NCBI RefSeq assembly: GCF_036417845.1
Contig: NC_089990.1
Span: 2,740,001 to 2,804,000 of the forward strand
Length of the DNA: 64,000 nt
DNA from: Apteryx mantelli
Lineage: Eukaryota; Chordata; Aves; Apterygiformes; Apterygidae
Reading direction: 5' to 3'
Positions within the stretch are counted from its first letter, which is position 1. The number at the start of each line of letters is the position of its first letter. This document shows, one piece after another, positions 23,000-36,599 of this stretch. The notes under the pieces were generated by a model. The model searched no databases. It saw only the letters and a list, made by a program, of their open reading frames with translations, and was not told the DNA's origin. The position numbers were made by a program, and so were the translations under genes.

Positions 23000-23654
23000 C
23001 GTGGTCTAGGCAGGAGGAGAACGAGCCGAACTGAGTTTTCTGCAAGGTGATTTTTGTGTCTAACCAGCTCGCGCAGAAGGAAGGGCAGCCCGGGCTCGCC
23101 TGGTCGTGTTTTAACAGCGCCAGGCGCTGCTGGCGTTAAACGCTCTTCCCCAGGAGGAGCCGGGCCCGGAGGCCTCCGCTCCCGGCGGGATACGCGATGC
23201 TCCTCGATGCTCCTCAGGGCCGGGCAGGAGTCCAGGCATGAGGCTGTCCGGCCCGGTCGTGACGGGAGAGTTTGGGGCATAAACCTAGGTAGTTGGGAAA
23301 CTTAAAAATCAGGTGACTCTAGAGTGTGATTGCCGCTGGGACTGGGCAAGGGCTGGGCACGGATTTTCAGGATCGTGGTTTTAGCTGTAGGTTGCCAACA
23401 GTTGGGCTGAGTCTCGCTTGAAGCACCTAAGATCTCTCTGGAGCTGGGTCTGTGAGTTTAAGGCAGGCTGTAAGGTGACATCTCAGACACAGACCTCTGC
23501 TCTGATGAAGGAAAATTTCCTCCTGGTTCCATCTGAACTAATTGTTGCAGTTTCCATCAGGGTTTCCGTCATCTATTTTATTTATTTCTGGGGGGTTTTT
23601 TGTTCTTTTTTTTTTTTGAGGAAAGCACAAAGCATTTATTAATGTCACCTTTAG
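23000..23654. other. Intergenic DNA between HMGN and SH3BGRL, left part
   Basis: GC content falls quickly away from the CpG island. A T-rich run lies at about 23,606-23,619. No gene seen. Confidence 0.4.
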
Positions 23655-24440
23655 GAATGAGGAACTTTGCAACCAGGACTTAAAACAGGAGCTGCTGCTC
23701 TGAGGTGCAACTTCATCCCTGGCAAAAGTCAGTCTAACCTCTTCCTAAAAACCTGCAACAAAGGAGAGCCTGTAATCTTCCTAGATAGCTTGTTTTGGCG
23801 CTTAACTGTCCTTAGAACTAGAAAGTTGTCTCCAGTGTCTAAACTGTATTATGTTGGTGTGAATTAAATAAATTTTCTTTGCCCAGCCTCCAGCAGATGT
23901 AGAGAACAGTTAATCACCATCAATATACAATGACATTTTAGATATTGTAATATTTCTCATAATATTATCATGTCCCTCCTGTAAACTTCATTTTTTCTAG
24001 ACTAAACAAATTCTGTAAAACTCCTCATAGGTGATATTTTCTAAACCTTTTATCATTCTTAGCCTGCTCTGGACTCTTTTCAACTTGATGACACTTTTCC
24101 TTACCTCTGTATCCAATAATCAGGGTAATTAGTTAACCTGTCTTAGTATGGCATTTGCCTACTTTGCAGTAACATCATAGTGTTGATTCAGATTCTTTTT
24201 CTGATGACCTATAGTCCCCAGATCCCTTTCAGCAGTACTGCTATCTGCACAGGCTATTCTCCCTATTCTTGAGAAATTCATAGTGACTTCTTGATTTGCT
24301 ACTTTTTAAATCACCTCATTTTCAAAGGGTTTATATGTTGATAGTTCTGTTATCTATCTGGACCTTGAAGTTAAGCTGAGTGGTTTTCCGTTCATGAGTC
24401 CACCTTTCTCCCCCTTCCTCCAGTCCTCCAAATCCTCCCC
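23655..24440 (-). mobile_element. Old CR1-clade LINE fragment, minus orientation
   Basis: The plus strand carries, in order, the degraded blocks typical of the reverse complement of amniote CR1 3' regions. They are AGTCTAACCTCTTCCTAAAAA near 23,732, a TCATGTCCCTCCTGTAAACTTC block, TTTTCTAGACTAAACAAA near 23,995, CCTCATAGGTGATATTTTCTAA, a CTCTGGACTCTTTTCAA block and CCCCAGATCCCTTTCAGCAG near 24,217. Because these are antisense, the element reads on minus with its 3' end near 23,655. It has many indels and no open frame. LINE-derived sequence may continue to about 25.4 kb but I cannot support it. Recognition is from memory of CR1 consensus text. Confidence 0.75.
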
Positions 24441-27400
24441 CTCAAACGGAATGAATTTTTGTAGATACACACCAGTTATTCAGAAATTTCAGTGGCCAGT
24501 CTCTTAAGTACTCTGGGGTGCATTTTCCAGGCACTGCCAAATTCAGTATAACCACATAACTAAATAGTATTAAGTCTGTTCCTTCCTGCTGTTAGCTGTT
24601 TCCATCATCTTCTTAAAATAAATTGGACTTAGTAACTGATCACAATTCACATTTTTTGAAGCCTGAAGCAAAGAAGACGCTGCTTTTTCTGTGTCTTCCT
24701 TTATTTGTTCCCTTTCTCTGTCAATAATAAACACGATTTTCTTTTAGTTTGCTCTTACTTCCAGTATGTATATATAGAACATGTTCTTAATCCTTTTCTG
24801 TTCCTTCCTCACTGTAGCTCATTTTGTACTTGTCTCTCATTTTTGTTGCTACATGCCTGTGCTATTCCATTATACTCATTCTTAGTTGTGAGCCCTTTTC
24901 CACTTTTTGCACAATTTAGAAAGACTGTTTATGTATTTTTAAAGCTCCTGTTACAGCTATATTGTACTCTTGTTCATGTTGGTCTTTTAATATGCTTCCT
25001 ACCTTTCTTCTACATTAGGATGGTTTGTTCTGCCAGTGTGTCTCTTTCAGTAACTGCTATTTCTCCTTTCCTGTTAATCACTCCACCTTTATATTTGCAG
25101 TTAGTTCTGCTTAATCAAGATTTTTTTTTCAAGTACTTCCACTAGCTTTCTCCATCTTCTGAACTAGAAGTTGTCTAAAGCACATTTCAACAGTTCAGGG
25201 TCCTTTTTCAAGACAGACTGTGTCCAGTAATAGAAGTTCTCTATTACCAGCATGATTTGGGCTTTGGCTGCTTTTCTTAGTTGCCTTCAAAAGTTTCACC
25301 ACTCTCCTTGTAGTTACTGTTTCATTCTTTCTATATTCCATGAAAAGTCTTTGTACAATTGTGGAAAAGGAACAGGAGTTCATTGAAGAGTCCATCAACA
25401 CTTCCTCCTCCTGACTAGTAGAACTTGCTTGACCAGCTGAATGCTTGGGTCAAAAGTCTGTATTGGAAATTAGCCTCAGATTTAAAAGTCACTACCAATT
25501 TTTACGTTATATTTGGGTTGCTTTCTTTTTCACCTGTATATTTTTCAAACATGTTTTGACTTTTCTAAAAATATTCATTAAACCACAAACTGACCTTAAT
25601 AATCATCATTTAGAAAATTACTTCTCCCTAAACAGCTAGGATAAACCACTACAAGATACTGTTATGCCAAAAGTGTAAATGGCTGCTATTAAGCAGACTT
25701 ACAGAAAATTACAGACCTCGTTATAGCTTATGGATACTCTGAGCTCCCTTCCTTCAGGCTAAGTGGAAAGAGCAATTAAATATTCCTTTATGTAACAATA
25801 ACAGGAAAGAATAGAAAGTCACCTATTCAGTTGGGGCAGGGGGCATGGCTGGCTGAATCCGCTTCTAAATCACCCAAGTCTGGTGTGTGTTTGTGTGTGC
25901 TCCAAACCAAGCAGCAGGTAAGAGAAGCATTCACATGCATGGCCATGCGATGAAGAACCTTTGGTCTTGCTGTTCACCTTTAATGTTAAAGTGAAGGAGG
26001 CCATGGTTCCATGGTCAATAGTACAAATCTGACCCAGGTGAGGAATAGGCTCACAATGACAGTAGTCACAGCACATAATATGGAGTTTATGTTGGCTCTA
26101 CGACTGGAGAGTAGCTTTATTTTGGCTGTGGAAGGACAAAAATGATTTGATATGACATAATATTAGAATGGCATGGAGTGATACACCTAATCTGCCATAC
26201 AGACTGCCAGTGCAAAATTACCCAGTTAATCCTTTTTGATAAGTTAGACCTAGAAAAGTAAGTTTGTTCTGGATCACTGGTTTGTATCATGTGGCTTTTT
26301 TTGGCATTTTTGCTACATCTGGCATTTTGATTTAGTATTAAGAGACCTACACAAGAATTTATCTTATCACTGCACTATGTCAAGAGTAAATCAAAGCAAC
26401 AAACCAGAAATTAAACTTTTTGTGCTACTGTGTCCATGAGAAAACATCCTGCTAAAACTCGAATTCTGAATCTATAAGCATAGGTATTTGAACCAGGATA
26501 TTGACTTGCAGAGGTAAAAACACCTGGTTTAAGAACAGAAACGTATCACAACTATGTCAAAACTAATGAACACTGCCAGCACTTTGAATAGTCATTCTGA
26601 ACTGTCCACACTAAGCCCGTAGAGCAAAGGTCCAATACTGAATAGTTTTTAGAAAATTGTGAACTTATAGACAAACTTGGTGTAAGAAAGTACTTTCAGG
26701 CTGAAACTATCACAGCTCAGTCCAGTTTTTGCCCCCTAATCTTTGCAAAGTCAGGCAAGACTCAGTCATCTTGATTTTGATACCCCAGTGGTCTCTCTCC
26801 TAGTTATTCTGTATCTGTTAACCAGTCCTCTCAGAGCGCTACCTCTCTCCAACATCCTCCAGGATCATCTTACCTGTATCTTAGATATTGGATGATTTTC
26901 AAAATATTTGCAGGTTCACAGTATCTCATGTAGAGTTTCCTGCTGTTGGCCAAGGCAGGAATTTCCCTCAGACAGGATGAGAGCCTGTTCTTGATGTCAT
27001 GGAAGATCCCTAGTACTTGATGACTGTTTTCCTAGATCACCTTCTGGAACTGGAGCAGGTCAAGATATTTCTAACAGTGGCAAGAGGCACCTAAAATCAA
27101 TCTTGGTTGATTGACTTCTAGCCTTTTCCAAACAGACGGTTAAATATATGCTGTTTTTCCATCCCTTTGTGCTAAAATTGGTGTGAGTTTTGAACATTAT
27201 GAGATTCATTTCCACCATGGGATCTCAATATTCTTGCAAGTCTTGCGGTCATGCTTAGACCTGAGATTTAGACCTGAGGCATTTTATTCCCTGACTCATT
27301 TGTCTCTAATGCATAAAATCTTGGTCTTACTGCAGGTACAGTGATTATGCCATTCTTCACATACTGTCTCTGCAATCGGAAGGGTGGATGAGATGCATCT

Positions 27401-29039
27401 GAGGGTGCTGAGAGAGCTGCCTGATGGCACAGCAAAGCTGCCTTGACTACTTTGCTAAAGTCAATGGGTAAGGTCTACCATGACAACTTCTGTTAGACTA
27501 GAAGCAAGTATGACATAGGCTCTGGATACATTAGACTCTCAGCCTGGTTCATTTAACTATGAACAACCCCATAATCACAAATTCAGAGATAACGGAAATT
27601 AGAATGCTATATGTGCTCATAGTCATGGCACATATGGCAAATATAATGAGTAATCAATATTAATATATATGTTGTTTTGTGGCAAAGTATCATAAAATGT
27701 GTTTTCATGATATGCCTCTGGTATTTAAAGTGCCTATTGGCCTTATTTTATACAGCTTTTGGGATGAGGAGATTATTGATGTATAGAAGATGTTTGTGCT
27801 TTGTTTATGGTTTGTCCTGGGTAAGAATTCATTGATGTGTCAAATTAGTATTGATTTCAGTGAAACACTTAGTGCTTATTAATCTGAGAACATGAGGGTG
27901 TAACTCTGTTGACTTGCTTATAATGCTCATTGGATCTATTAGTTGGTTTTTACTTTGGTAAAACCTTTTGGCACAGTTGCAGCTTCTTAGTCCCCAATAG
28001 TAAAGGGACCAACAGCAAGCACCCAAATAAACACAGGCTATTCTTAAACTCATAAATACAGATAAGAAGAAATTTCAGTCCATCGCAGTCCAACAGGCTG
28101 GCTGTCAGCAGCAAGTTTGTATTTTAGTTATTTCTTTCTTCCTATTTTAGTTCTTTCAAAGAAGATGTAATTTGGAAAAAGTCAAAACTAAGACTAGAAC
28201 TAAAATGAAGCCAGGAAAAGAAAAAGCACAAAAGAAAAACTGGTACTGTTATCAGTTGATCAGTTGCCAGTTCTGTCTTTTTTTTGCCTTTTCCTCCACA
28301 GTTCCCACATGGTGTGCACTGCTGTACAGGTCTCATACTGTGATGATTGATTGCCAGTACAGTAACAATTCTACTTCTTGAAAAATATGAAGGTATGGTC
28401 GTGCAGAAGAGAAGATAAAGGCAAGTCTGAAGAGTTCCTGATGCTTGATTAAGTGTGGCAAGTGATGTGTGCATGCAAAGTGTTGCCATTTCCTGGCCTT
28501 GCATGAAACACTGCATGGAGCCCTGTTCCAAAAACTGCCTAGAATTGTGTAAGTGAACAGGATCATAGAGACACTTGCACTTTTTATTAACAAGGTCACA
28601 CTGTGGCAAAAAATGCAAATGCCATATTGGGATGTATAAATAATATAATATGCAAAACAAGAAGAGTAACTTTCCAGGCAGTTACTGGCAAGATTCATCT
28701 ATCCAAAAGCAGATGCTTACGTTCGAGCTAGTCACCTGGACTCCCTCTATACTTGGTAGAAAGAAGCAGGCATTTCTGGGGTCTGATACATTTCTTTCTA
28801 GGATACATGTACAATCTGGCATTCTAAATCAGAAAAGGTATTCCCTCACTTAATGCAAGGGAGATTATTAAGATGTTTGGTGACTTCTCAACCTATAAGT
28901 AAATGGAAATGTCTTCTACCCTTATATCAGAGGATTAATTCCATCAGCTCACTTAACTGGTATGATGAAGATGAGGGAGGCTGCAAGGGCAGAAAACATA
29001 ATGGCAATGGGAAACTTCTAGTGCCTCTGTATAGACCAA
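24441..29039. other. AT-rich intergenic DNA, no gene seen
   Basis: Stops are frequent in all frames. Some segments, such as 25.15-25.45 kb, have the look of decayed interspersed repeats but I cannot name a family. An open frame at 24,705-25,145 is hydrophobic and T-rich without ATG-linked signals or homology. Confidence 0.35.
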
Positions 29040-29870
29040 GCAGCTGTTATGTCTAAGTGTGAATGTTTAGATGCAAGTAATGACTTCTTACAACAGGAGA
29101 AACAACTCTTGATTTGGTCCAGGGCAGAGTACTAGACCTAACTTACTATTCTCTGAAACAGTGACCATAACATACTTAAGAGTCACCATTCTGACTAGAG
29201 CAACAAAAGCCAAAGTCCAGTGTTGTTCTTAATTTCAGAAAGGGGAACTCGATAAAAGTGAGAAGGCATCTTGAAAAAAAGCTGAAAGCAGCTAAAAGAG
29301 TAAAAGATTTTCATGCAGCGTGGAGGCTACTGAAAGAAATCACACTGGAAGCTCTGACCAAATGTGTACCACCTGTTAAAAGATGCTTAGGAAGATGAAC
29401 AAAAATTGAGCGTGGCTAAAAGGCAGGACATGGGAGGCTATCTGAAACAAGAATGCTATCTGAAGCAAGAACCTGTGCTCTAATGAGGAAAAGATTACAA
29501 ACAAGTGAAATGTAAAAATACAGTTCTGACAGGTTAAAAACAGAGCTAGACACAACTTGCAAAGGCTTAAAAAAGCATGGTCATTTTTCAGACTGATCAG
29601 GAGCAGGAAGTCTGAGAAATTTTTTTAGAACCAATGTACTATCAAGGTACAAAAAGAGTATGTAGAAAAGACAACACCAGGGTAGAAAACGCATTTGCAT
29701 CTGTGTTTACTGTGGAGGAGGCTGGGGAAATTCCCAGAGAGGAACTCACAAGCGCATCCGAGGATCCGTCTCACACTGAAGCATTGCTAAGGGTTAGAAT
29801 AAATCGACAAAATGAATAACAAACTAACCATTGCCAGATGGTCTTCACCACACTAACAGAAGTGTGTAAG
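29040..29870 (+). mobile_element. Old CR1-clade LINE internal fragment, plus orientation
   Basis: From about 29,230 the text follows the endonuclease-to-reverse-transcriptase linker of CR1/L3 elements. It shows a block close to TTTCAGAAAGGGGAACT, then frames reading VKDFHAAWRLLKEITLEA, and further on NAFASVFTVEEAGEIP near 29,680-29,740. These peptide pieces are broken by stops and frameshifts, so the copy is dead. No target-site duplication is obvious. The right boundary is approximate. Confidence 0.7.
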
Positions 29871-32800
29871 CCTTCCTTTAAAACTATTTCCATACAAAGC
29901 CTTGGGAGGTGGCTAACGAAGCACTTTTTTTTTTTTAAAAACAGTTCCTGGGGAAAGTCAGAAACTGAAAGGGTTGCGACTAAGTAAGCACGGCTGTTTT
30001 ACAAGACCATACTACCTTTCGTACTGTTGTTACAAATCTTTTCAGCAGCTTTCAGCAGCCGTTTGAAGATGCCCTGAAAACAAGGAGGGTGCTCCAGGAG
30101 CGAAGGGGGAGAGCAAGCCTGTGAATGGACCCCTTTGATCGAAAGTTCTCTGCAGCCATTAAGGTATTGGCTCTCTCCAAGTATGTCAAAATCTATCTTA
30201 AAACAACAGCATGGCAGGCATCACAAAGCTGTTCTGTTCAGCGTGGGTCCTGAGTTGGTGAGAGCAGGGGGACCGGGCAAGGGAGTTTGACCAGACTTCC
30301 GGACTGTGTTTCAGAGCACAAGGAAAACGAGAGATGAAACTCTAAGCAAGGAGTTATGAATTGCCACCCTGGTTTTGGATGAGGAACTGGAAGGTACAGG
30401 GACAAGAAACAGGGAGAGTGCCTGTGAGGTCTGCCGTATCTGAGCACTGTGATTGCTGCTGTACTATTACATGGTACGGACTGGCCAGCTGTGCAAACAG
30501 CAGTGGAGGCGGATGAATACCTAGAAGCTGAGCAGAATCTCTGTGTTCTGGCTGCAGTTACCCGGTGTTGGATGAACACTGCCAGGTAATTCTGGCAAGA
30601 ACATAAACTCTGATGCAGCCTTACCAGGCGATGCAAACATATGGCCAGAGCTGAACTGCATAATCTCCAGTCCTTAGACTAGTTGGCACCTCTGAATTTA
30701 GGCATGTTATTTTTACTATGTATAAGGTGTAGCCTGCCAAAAATATTTGCAGCTATCCAGCCTTTGTCTTGGATCATGTTTGGCACACCTGCCCAGAGCA
30801 ATTATGGCCATGTCTAACTTAGCAAGTAGTGAAGTGCAAGAGGAGGAAATCTATAAAGTGAAACAGCTGGTACTGAGGACCAGATGTTCACACTATATAC
30901 ATTTTGCAGCTGTTGGAGTGCAGTATGTGTGTACCTGGAGCCATCCTCCAGTTTAGTTTCAGCCAAATGTTACCAAATGAGCATGCTTCCACAATGCAAA
31001 CAAGTCAAAGCACAGTAAGTGGATACAACTGGGAGATTCACTTCAAAAGCATACCGCTGATCCAAACTAAAACACCAATGTAGATGCACCCTGTATCACC
31101 AGAACTGAGTTATTTCAGGTGGCTTTGGCTCTATAAATGCTGAACTATCAGAACAATTACTTTAAAAATTAAATTACCCATTACTCCTTTATTCACGACA
31201 AGAATCAAATTATAGAATCAAAGATTATAGTTGACATATTCTTCATACAGGCCACTCCTCAGACATCTTCTGCATCCCCTTCTCCTCCAAGGAAAATTCA
31301 GTCTTGAAAAATGTGTTGATAAATATAAGAAGGAATGTTAAAGGCTCTTGTAATTTGTAGTTTACTGTATCCATTCCTATAAAACGATTGTCTCTTCATC
31401 TGCCTGCCTTTTCCTTTTCAGAGGTTCGAGGATATCCTTCAGTTATGTCTCTTTGGCCAAAATTCTGTGTAGCACTAAAGATGCTTCAGTGATGACCTTG
31501 TTGCCTTGCCATGAAGATTTCATCAGATTCGGGTAAGACTGCGACCGGTGACAGGGCCTTCCTGGTGTGGAGCCGCTGGGGGCCGGGTGCCCTCCAGCAG
31601 AGGGCTCTCGTCATTTATTTGAGGTTTCTTCCCATATTAGCTGCTTAGACTCACAATTCTGGATAAACTATTTCTGATAAAATATGAACATGCCTCACAG
31701 CAGCTTTAAAACTCCCAGTCGTGTTCGACGTTCCCTGAATCCTGTTGTACAACATCAGGCTGGTCTTTTTGCAGTTGAGTGACTAAAGTAACAGCATCCC
31801 TAAAGAAACTATTCACATTTGCAGAGATCTGTAGCTGGTTTAGGAAGGTCTTAAAACTCTTGAAAATTAATTTAAACATACATTTCTTCTCATTTAATGA
31901 GAATTATGTGAGTCTTAGTCATCTTATATTCACAGTGGATCAAAGCAATTTTCATGCACTGAGTTTGGAACTGGCACATTTTGTCAGGAAACCAGAATTG
32001 TCACGAAAGTTATAAAAAGCTGTTTTGACTGCTTTGTTTACAGAGAAAATATTTTCAATGTTACTAGATGTGGCCTTGCTTTGATCCTACTGTTTCCTTT
32101 AATATTCTTAGTGACAATTTCTAGGGATGCATTTGGCACAGTATACATCTTACACAAAGTGGTACCAGCTCAAGCTATAATTCATGAATAGACGTCATTT
32201 TATGTTCTTTCATTTGTTTTATGTCATAAAGATACACAGCTGTATATTATGAGGAATTTTAACAAACAGAACTCCATTAATTCCATTGTAGAACTAATAA
32301 CAGATGAAAAGAAACACACATGAATGCAGTGTTCTATGCTGTGTGATTTACCTCCTCATGTAACTAATTGTGATGTGTCTTACACAATTATAGATGAAAA
32401 CAAGGAAACAGCTTTTCTCTTATTTCCAAATGGAGAAGTAGGAGGAGAAGCAGACCTACTGGACTACCCCACCCTCTTACATGAGCATGTTGGAGCAGGG
32501 GAAAGGAGTTTCCACCCACAATAAATCAGCAGCACGCTGGCATATGCTACAGCAGGACATTTCTCTTGCAGAGTATGGGTGAAGTCAGAAGACATATTCT
32601 GAGTCACAGTTTGCCTTCTGGCTCAAATTATTGGCAAGCTTGGTAGTTTTGGATTGGAAATGAAGAATAGATTTATTTCCTATTGAGAATACTGAGCTGA
32701 CATTTCTTACCAATCACATGTTCCTCTGGACCCATTTCAGGAGTTCAAAGAGATCTAGATCATCTTGTCTAGTGACAAGCAAAATAAGAGAATGAACCCT

Positions 32801-35120
32801 GGCACATTTTTATGTTACTTTCCAAATATTTGCAATTGAATTCTGGATTTCTCTCCGTTGTTAGAAAGAAGCTGTGGAGCATTTGGTGCACATGTGCTTC
32901 CTGACCTTTTGTACAAGACAGATTTTGCTGTTGATTAGTTTAATATTTTTCATTGCCAGATTCTACCACATTCATTTTGCAAAGTAGTTTAATTTGCCAG
33001 TACTTAGAAGCCCCCTTCCTTGTCTCTGTTAAAAAAAAAAAAAGAGAGAGAGAGAGAGTGAGTAGATCTTCGTCATTACCTGCACATTTTTAACTTAAAT
33101 CACCGAATGAGTCCCAGCTGGCCAGTCCATTGGGCATTCTGCCTACTGGCTGAGTAAGTAAAGAACTGAAGTGAGGCATTGGGGAATACTAGAATTCCTG
33201 CTTCCACTGAAGACAGTGGGAATGCTGCCACTTACTTAATGTTGCTGGTTCATTGTAATATATCAGATGAAAAATCTAAAGCAAAATGCAACTGTTGAAT
33301 TTTTTGTTACCTAAACTGTCCTTTCTAGTGAAAGAGACACTAATAAAAGAGAAGATGTAGCCTGACAAGATGGCCTTGTACAAACACACACTACAATAAG
33401 CGAACAAAGGAATCAGGGAGACAACAATTATCTGTGAGTATTATATAATATTATTTTGGTGGCTGCACAATAACAGTAGATTTTCCTCTTAAAGGCACAA
33501 TATCAATTTGCTCATTTTGTCTGAGGTTTTGGTCTACCTTGAAAAGGACAATTAAACACTTCACAACTGTTTAATAGGGAAAACAAAAATAATAGTAAGG
33601 ATTTTAGGTGAGCAGCATGGGAATAGAAAATATTATACTATTCTGCCAATAGAGTAGAAAATTTACTATTATGACTCAAGAAAACCTAGTTGTTTCAATA
33701 ATACCCAATTCATTTATTGCTCTTAATAAATCTTCTTTCATGAAGATAAAATGCCTTTTAAAGTGCACTTTTGAGACTAAAGATAATACCAGGGTTTCTA
33801 GTAGGCAGAAAAGACAGGGGGCAGCTCAATCCAGTAGAATTTCAAGTCTGGAGGGCTGAAATGCATTACAAGGAGGAGAGGAGAGTGGGCTAGAAAGCAG
33901 ACATTCAGCCAGCTTTATTCCTGTGTCCCCGTTGGGCCTGCCCACTTCTGTACTGGCTCCACTCTCTTTCCCTTCTCTCACCTACTCTTTGAGTTGTCTA
34001 TGCCCTGGAAAATGCCTTCTTTCACTGCTTTGTTAATGCAGGTTATTGGGACTGCTGCAAAAGGCCCAAAGGAAAACTGCAAGCCATAATGTACTGCAGT
34101 TTAACTGCATGCTATTTTATCAGTTGTATTAATTAGGACCTCTGGATGAGGCCTCAAAGAGTTCTTAATTATTATAGTCCTGGTGACACTTTATTTAGTG
34201 AAATTTATATTTAGCACCTATCTTCCACTTCTGTAAAAATGTGCTCCAAATATTACCTTATATATTATACATTATGATAGCAACTTCATAGAAAATAGGA
34301 AATAATTACCACTATAAACATAACAAGATGAAATTGTATCCATCTACGAGTTAAGAAGAAACAAAAACGCTGGTTCTGCTCTTGGCAAAAAATACTAAAA
34401 AGGGATGGCATTTCTGAAATGATTTTTTGAAACAAAATAAGCTTTCCTGCTTCAAATTGTCAGATGTTTTTTCCAATTGTAGATATGATTTTTTAAAAAG
34501 CCTGTTGAATTAAAAGTCTATTGAATTAAATCAGCCATATTTGTTTAACTAATTTGTCAATGGTTAGAGTAAGGAGAATTCTTTGGCAGCTGACTTGCCT
34601 AATTTTGATATTATTCATGATGCTTATTTGAATCTTTGAAAGCATCATCAGATTTATGTACGTTTTGAAAATGCCATAAACCAAAACATTTAATTTAGAA
34701 TGATGGTACACAACAAAGAGCAGCCTTCGTAGTCTACAAATGCAGTCATTCATGAGATCTGGTTTGGGGAATTTAGAAATTTAATAGGAATAACTGATGT
34801 GATTTTTAATCTCTTTAAAACAAATAGATTTACAATTAAAATTCTTCAGGGAATGTTTCTTCAGATGTGTTTGTACAGTTCCCTTCACAATTGGACTGTA
34901 AGACATTGACAGATTGGGAAATATATTGATAATTCCAGTTTCCGATGAAACACCATTCTATGTGTCAGTAAACTCCTGATTAATAACAAGGAACAATAGT
35001 AGAAGAAACCTAAGCTTATCAGAAAGAATGAAAAATTACAGGTGGAGAAATCTCAAGGTATGTTTGTTTGAACGCTGTGTTTACTTCTCATTCGTTCTCA
35101 GCAAACAGCTATGATGTGTA
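29871..35120. other. AT-rich intergenic DNA
   Basis: No coding exon recognised. Homopolymer A runs and a (GA)n run lie at about 33,030-33,058. A CTCF-like site at 31,594-31,606 is listed separately. Confidence 0.35.
31594..31606 (+). promoter_or_regulatory. CTCF-like site in the HMGN-SH3BGRL interval
   Basis: CCAGCAGAGGGCT matches 12 of 13 positions of CCASYAGRKGGCR. It sits in a small GC-rich patch (31,530-31,610) within AT-rich DNA, between the two divergent promoters. Motif match only. Confidence 0.4.
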
Positions 35121-35240
35121 GAAAGAGAAAGGAAAGGAAGGAAAGAAGGAAGGGAAAAAAGGAAGGAAAGAAAAACAAAAGAAAGGAAAGGAAGGAGGGA
35201 GGAAAGAAGGAAAAGAAAAAAGAAAGGAAGAGGAAAAAAA
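35121..35240 (+). repeat. 120-bp polypurine (GGAA/GAAA) tract
   Basis: Every base is A or G except one C at 35,176. It is a degenerate mixture of GGAA, GAAA and GGAAAG units. Such tracts can form triplex H-DNA and are mutable in length. Confidence 0.95.
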
Positions 35241-36599
35241 TTTCATTGAAGAGGAATTAGCTGGACAGTGTTTTATGTTCTTAAATATGACAGTGTATTT
35301 TATACAGAAATTCTTTTATTTGCTTACTGAATTTTACTGAAGGCTGCAAATGGTACTGATACACAGTTCCTTGATGCTTTATCTGTGTGGAAGATGCATT
35401 AGTGTAATTATGGGATGCCTAAGAAAAGAGCATTGAACCCTGTGCTGAATGTCCAAGCAGTCTGTATTTTGACAAGGGTACGCTTTGAGAGTAACTTTCA
35501 CGTTGGAATAAATTCTAAAAGAAAGCACTTAACTCTAAATATTATTGCATTCCTCAGTAACATCTACCCATTCCCTACTTCTTTTCCCATCCCTCCAAGG
35601 GATACTCCAATCAAAGTAATGTTCGTGGGAGCCCTCCAGTAGGAAGCTGGACACTGGCTCCAGCCCTGCTGGGATAGCACAGTGCTGTCTAGGAAGTGCC
35701 GTAATGCATTACAGCTGGGACCAAGCGAAAGGTAAGAAATGGGGAATCTCATGCAAGAATGAAGGAGATGGCATGTTCCTAATATCTTGGTTAAAGTTAC
35801 TTAAAGGTCCATCATCCATAGATAGAACTTAATTGACTCCTCTATGTCTAACTTTCTCCAGTCCTGCCTCCTCCCCAAGAAAAAGTTTGACAAGAGCATC
35901 TTTCCCCCTCTTCTTTTCCACAGCCGTATCATTAACATCCATAGCCATATCATTAACTTTCTTAACTCCTTTGATTCCTTCCAAAGACAGACAGCAACAG
36001 ATCTAAATGTCTTTGTCCTTGTTCTTAGGGCATATATAAGTACCACTCCATTCTCGTCTATTTTTAAAAAGGGCCCTTCCTCCTCCCTATGCTATTAAGT
36101 GTTTTTTGAGCCTGATCCCACACTGCAGAATTGTTTTTTTGCTTCTGACTCAGCTACAGATAGGACTGAGGGGGAAGGGGAGGGAGCTTTGCCTTTCTTA
36201 CCCCTCGATTTTGTGCTTCCTGACCGAGATCTCTTACGGGTTTGAACCACCCTCGTTGCCCATCCTCGTGGGCATGGCGAGTCTCGTTCAGGGCGTTGCG
36301 AGCACCCGTAGGTCCTGCGAAGCGTGGAGATGCGCTCTTCGCTGTGTGTGCTTTTTTTTTTTTTTTACCTTTCCCTGTAAAAACCTGGCGGGTCGGAAAA
36401 CAAACCAGCTGGGAAAGGGCCCCTGGCACAACAACATTTTATGTCTTGAGGAGACTCCCTGTGCTGTGGAAGGGGTTTTTTTTCAGGGGAGACGGCCCAC
36501 TTCAGTAAGGCACGGCATATCCCCCCGCGTGGGCTGTTTCCCAGCGCCTCTGGCTTCGGAAACGAGGGTTTTACTGCCTGTTTTTTAGCCCTGAAGGGG
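35241..36599. other. Flank upstream of the SH3BGRL promoter
   Basis: Unique-looking sequence that becomes more CpG-rich from about 36,200. No exon recognised. Confidence 0.35.

Noticed and set aside
22167-23280. Frames of 187-311 codons on both strands in the HMGN-side CpG island
   Set aside because: Simultaneous openness on both strands and low-complexity composition show that these are GC effects.
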